From Myxococcales bacterium (GTDB taxonomy: Bacteria > Myxococcota > Myxococcia > Myxococcales > JAKAPL01), in assembly GCA_021783235.1 (NCBI GenBank), contig JAJXUD010000031.1, positions 1 through 48,383 of the forward strand: DNA of 48,383 nucleotides, written 5' to 3'. A program made the position numbers and the translations under genes. The notes under the pieces are model-generated. The model ran no database searches. It was not told the origin of the DNA and saw nothing but the letters and a program-made list of their open reading frames with translations. This document shows, piece by piece, positions 46,701-48,383 of the stretch (the stretch's first letter is position 1; the number at the start of each line of letters is the position of its first letter).

Positions 46701-48383
46701 TCTACACCGGCGTGAGCGGCTTTCAGTCGCCGCCCGGCTGGCAGCTGACGCTCGTGAAGAACGCCGACCAGAGCTACACGCTGACCCACAAGGACGGTCG
46801 CTCCTCGAGCTTCGACGCGAGCGGGAAGCTGGTGTCGGACGAGGAGCTGAACGGCAACCGAGTGACGGTGGTCCGCAACGGCGATGGGACAGTGGGGAGC
46901 GTCATCGACGCCTCGGGGCGGACGGCGCTGAGCTTCAGCTACGACGTGGCGGGGGAGCTCGTGGGGGTCTCGGACGCGGCGGGGCGGACGGTGAGCTTCG
47001 CCCACGCCGGCGGAAACCTCACGGGGGCCACCGACGTGCTCGGCGAGACCGAGGGCTTCGCCTACGACGGGGCCCACCGTCTCGTGGGCCACACGGACAA
47101 GAACGGCCACGCCTGGGCGATCGCCTACGACGCGAACGGCCGCTGGGACGAGGAGGTGGATCCCTCGGGTAGCGCGATGAGTGCGAGCTACGACAGTCAG
47201 GGGAGGTCGACGGCCTTCACCGACCGGACCGGGGCGGTGTCGGTGACGAGCTACAATGCGAGCGGCAACCCGACCGCGGTGACGGATCCCTTGGGCAACA
47301 CGAAGACGATGACGTGGGACGCGGATCTGAACAAGCTCACGGAGACGGACGCGCGGGGGAACACGACGAGCTACTCATACGACGCGAACGGGAACCTGAC
47401 CTTGAAGCGCGACCCGGCCGGGGTGAACTGGAGCTGGGGTTACGGTGCCTACTCTCGGGTTGCGTACAGCGATTCCCCTGGGGGGCCGCAGACGAGGAAC
47501 AGCTACGACGCGCACGGGAACCTCCTGAGCAGCGCGGATGCGCTCGGCAGCACGACGAGCTACGCCTACGACGGGAAGGGGCAGCTCGCGAGTGTGCTGC
47601 AGCCGGGCAACGCGACGGCGACGAGCTTCACGCACAACGCCGATGGGACCATCCAGTCGATGACCGACCCCACCGGCGCCGCGACGAGCTTCGGCTACGA
47701 CGGCGCCGGCCACCTGACCCAGCTCACGGACCCCATGGGCCACAGCCGCACGATGCAGCTGGACGCCCGCGGCCAGGTCGTCTCGATGACCGACGCCGCG
47801 GGGAGCGTGACGCGCTTCGGCTACGACGCTCAGGGCAACCGCACGAGCTTGACGGATCCCACCGGCGCGAAGACGACCTTCGGCTACGACGCCCTGAACC
47901 GGCTGACGGCCACCACCGACGCGCAGGGGCACGTCTCGACGACGGCCTACGACCCCGACGGCCGAGTGATCTCACGCACCGACGCGAACGGCCACACGAC
48001 GAGCTACCAGTACGACGCCGTGGGGAGGCTGCTCCAGACGACCGACGCCACGGGGGCGGTGTCGAGCTCGGGCTACTGCGCGGACGTCGCGGGGACGCCG
48101 TGCGAGGAGGTGGACGCGAACGGCGACGTGACGGCACGGCTGTTCGACGTAGACGGCCGGGTGGCCCAGGTGACGGACGGCGCCGGCGACGTCACGAAGA
48201 CCCAGTACGACGGCAGCGGCCGGCCGACCTTCGTCACGGACGCCAACGGAAACCCGACCCAGTACACCTACGACCCGACCGGGCGGCTACAAGGCATCTG
48301 GGCGCCGGCGGGGGTGACCTTCTACACCTACGACGCCCGTGGCAACCGGACCCAGATCATGGACCCGAACAACCACGTGACGA
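43733..48383 (+). CDS. RHS/YD-repeat protein with transglutaminase-like domain, 5' part
   Basis: The frame is open from ATG 43733, which overlaps the upstream TGA (TGATG), to the window edge: at least 1550 residues. After a 40-residue basic extension comes a signal or anchor helix (LTSLLVLVSFVWSSTADA) and a coiled-coil-prone stretch. A transglutaminase-like domain near 315-450 follows (DADLASLLVALLRAANVPAR, then DQHVWVRAYVPY and WVRLDPTVKP). The catalytic Cys expected before the first of these is absent while His and Asp remain, so it is probably non-enzymatic. A DUF6531-like segment (SMTNLANGNYFFTSTDLSLP) introduces the RHS/YD array (YDANGNLT, YDGAGHLTQLTD, YDALNRLTATTD and many more). RHS shells usually encase a C-terminal toxin or adhesin; that end is outside the window. 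Confidence 0.88.
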   Translation, partial: METPMPGTSGAVAAGKPARAPTTARRGRAGVGGPRPVHAPWLRLTSLLVLVSFVWSSTADALVPRPSARDLDRRTIERRRLAAVAKMRRETGPDPKKLAALHERAEAIREAHLPARIAGLGKTEEDLRRALSDLDRPGSSPEARADALRRLRASAATLSATAPAVQRFVKERGERTMGSRGSAGERLRHSARLASELQKLTRSGSDGELVGGLRDLLGERPKKRHAPHPSTGKQGLAVPKIRSRRATLEEEHRIQPRLASASVLTDAASSILDLDQAALAPPSSADLAPTAEAPLTADLASLAKQLGGDPVRIYEYVLGHFLPEPYFGSKKGAAGALAEGTGNDADLASLLVALLRAANVPARYETGMVLLTPKQAMDWADTQDPTAAVTAMETAGMQATALTGADGSITSVQLDQHVWVRAYVPYTSYRGSNAPGSRSVWVRLDPTVKPIERTLPPVYPGRKLTFDFQGYLTGTTPGSASGSPLDVFDAQVKAYALANGLPCDSLGQLLPQRTVAAPSLRLLPYELGVPLLQSESVGDVVPMGDYSVVVDVDGDDSPSVSLPQSYGQPLALVYVGDTATDQQAIQQAGSIGNVDPSAVTVDPALAVNGQLVWRGSGVSVGTAQTLTVTVTEPGLGQVTMTHDLIAGSIYALGLAAGHPTDAQLAAAKAAVSQAQSSGASSDAVDERWAQALALTYLHHIDRDERPIFGLYGQVGVKDVTEILAGRQLEPTYFFGVPVGVSWADWGVDVKREANTPIPQDGDNGGLAAINELAGFQGSHWENRLFQELFNAPGVSSTNGCQLAVAQGIPLLTLTAPGQESQLTGYSSDSIAELQGALGQGSTAIVPQRSFTSGQFSDVEVMLLINPDGTGLYLEGATMNGGSCGGPNAPAPTNGGCTFCSGTNTQTNSMTNLANGNYFFTSTDLSLPAVGIPIAFTRSYDSGAGVTGTLGANWWNDYERKLVANADGSVTYVTNEEQAIQSLVFVWATNLYTGVSGFQSPPGWQLTLVKNADQSYTLTHKDGRSSSFDASGKLVSDEELNGNRVTVVRNGDGTVGSVIDASGRTALSFSYDVAGELVGVSDAAGRTVSFAHAGGNLTGATDVLGETEGFAYDGAHRLVGHTDKNGHAWAIAYDANGRWDEEVDPSGSAMSASYDSQGRSTAFTDRTGAVSVTSYNASGNPTAVTDPLGNTKTMTWDADLNKLTETDARGNTTSYSYDANGNLTLKRDPAGVNWSWGYGAYSRVAYSDSPGGPQTRNSYDAHGNLLSSADALGSTTSYAYDGKGQLASVLQPGNATATSFTHNADGTIQSMTDPTGAATSFGYDGAGHLTQLTDPMGHSRTMQLDARGQVVSMTDAAGSVTRFGYDAQGNRTSLTDPTGAKTTFGYDALNRLTATTDAQGHVSTTAYDPDGRVISRTDANGHTTSYQYDAVGRLLQTTDATGAVSSSGYCADVAGTPCEEVDANGDVTARLFDVDGRVAQVTDGAGDVTKTQYDGSGRPTFVTDANGNPTQYTYDPTGRLQGIWAPAGVTFYTYDARGNRTQIMDPNNHVT
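43789..43832 (-). repeat. REP-like GC-rich palindrome at the 5' end of the RHS gene
   Basis: Arms GGCCCCCCACC-like at the left and GGTGGGAGGGCC at the right enclose a GC-rich loop. On the minus strand it reads CACCCCAGCCCTACCCCGCC, close to the C-rich block in the element at 7531-7579. It lies just after the start codon and is translated as the odd basic extension before the signal helix. If the element inserted upstream of an older gene, the real start could be a later codon such as GTG 43823. Confidence 0.45.

Overview
The window looks like chromosomal DNA of a myxobacterium-like bacterium (Myxococcota). It is very GC-rich, with strongly GC3-biased codons and long antisense shadow frames. 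It encodes a MYXO-CTERM sorting tail, many lipoproteins, a eukaryotic-type Ser/Thr kinase, a degenerate kinase-like protein with a PEGA-type tail, a sigma54-dependent activator, and very large secreted proteins built from CARDB, FG-GAP, IPT/TIG, MopE-like and RHS modules. No tRNA, rRNA or CRISPR array was seen.

Layout. 1-5.5 kb: the end of a J-domain/TPR protein, two lipoproteins, a small HExxH metallopeptidase, leucyl aminopeptidase and a possible phospholipase C-like protein. 5.5-11 kb: one 1799-codon ORF that reads as two exported proteins joined in frame, a MopE-like Cys-rich protein ending in MYXO-CTERM followed by a six-IPT/TIG lipoprotein. 11-14.7 kb: an ABC1/UbiB kinase, a complete ISAzo13-like insertion sequence (35/34-bp inverted repeats, TTA duplication) and a dienelactone hydrolase. 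15-23.7 kb: a signalling block. It holds a degenerate kinase overlapping a LuxR-type response regulator, a zinc-ribbon gene behind a good sigma54 promoter, a convergent PocR-type sigma54 activator, and a four-gene stop/start-overlapping operon (Ser/Thr kinase, TPR membrane protein, two NHL lipoproteins).

23.7-33.4 kb: a Tat-exported Rieske lipoprotein, purE-purK, a CDF metal exporter, a DEDDy exonuclease, an operon of thioredoxin-like protein, Tat-signal small subunit and GMC oxidoreductase, an esterase, a SEC-C protein, a VanX-like dipeptidase and an HU protein. 33.4-35.1 kb has no intact gene: it holds a decayed group II intron reverse transcriptase with a domain V-like hairpin, a transposase-like remnant, and a 21-bp minisatellite whose two blocks run in opposite orientation around an inverted junction. 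35.1-48.4 kb: a 2873-aa modular secreted protein whose stop codon overlaps the start of a large RHS/YD-repeat protein that runs off the window.

Most functions are inferred from recognisable motifs only. The best candidates for new biology are the kinase-TPR-NHL-NHL operon, the PocR/sigma54/zinc-ribbon unit, the fused MYXO-CTERM/lipoprotein ORF and the orientation-switching minisatellite.
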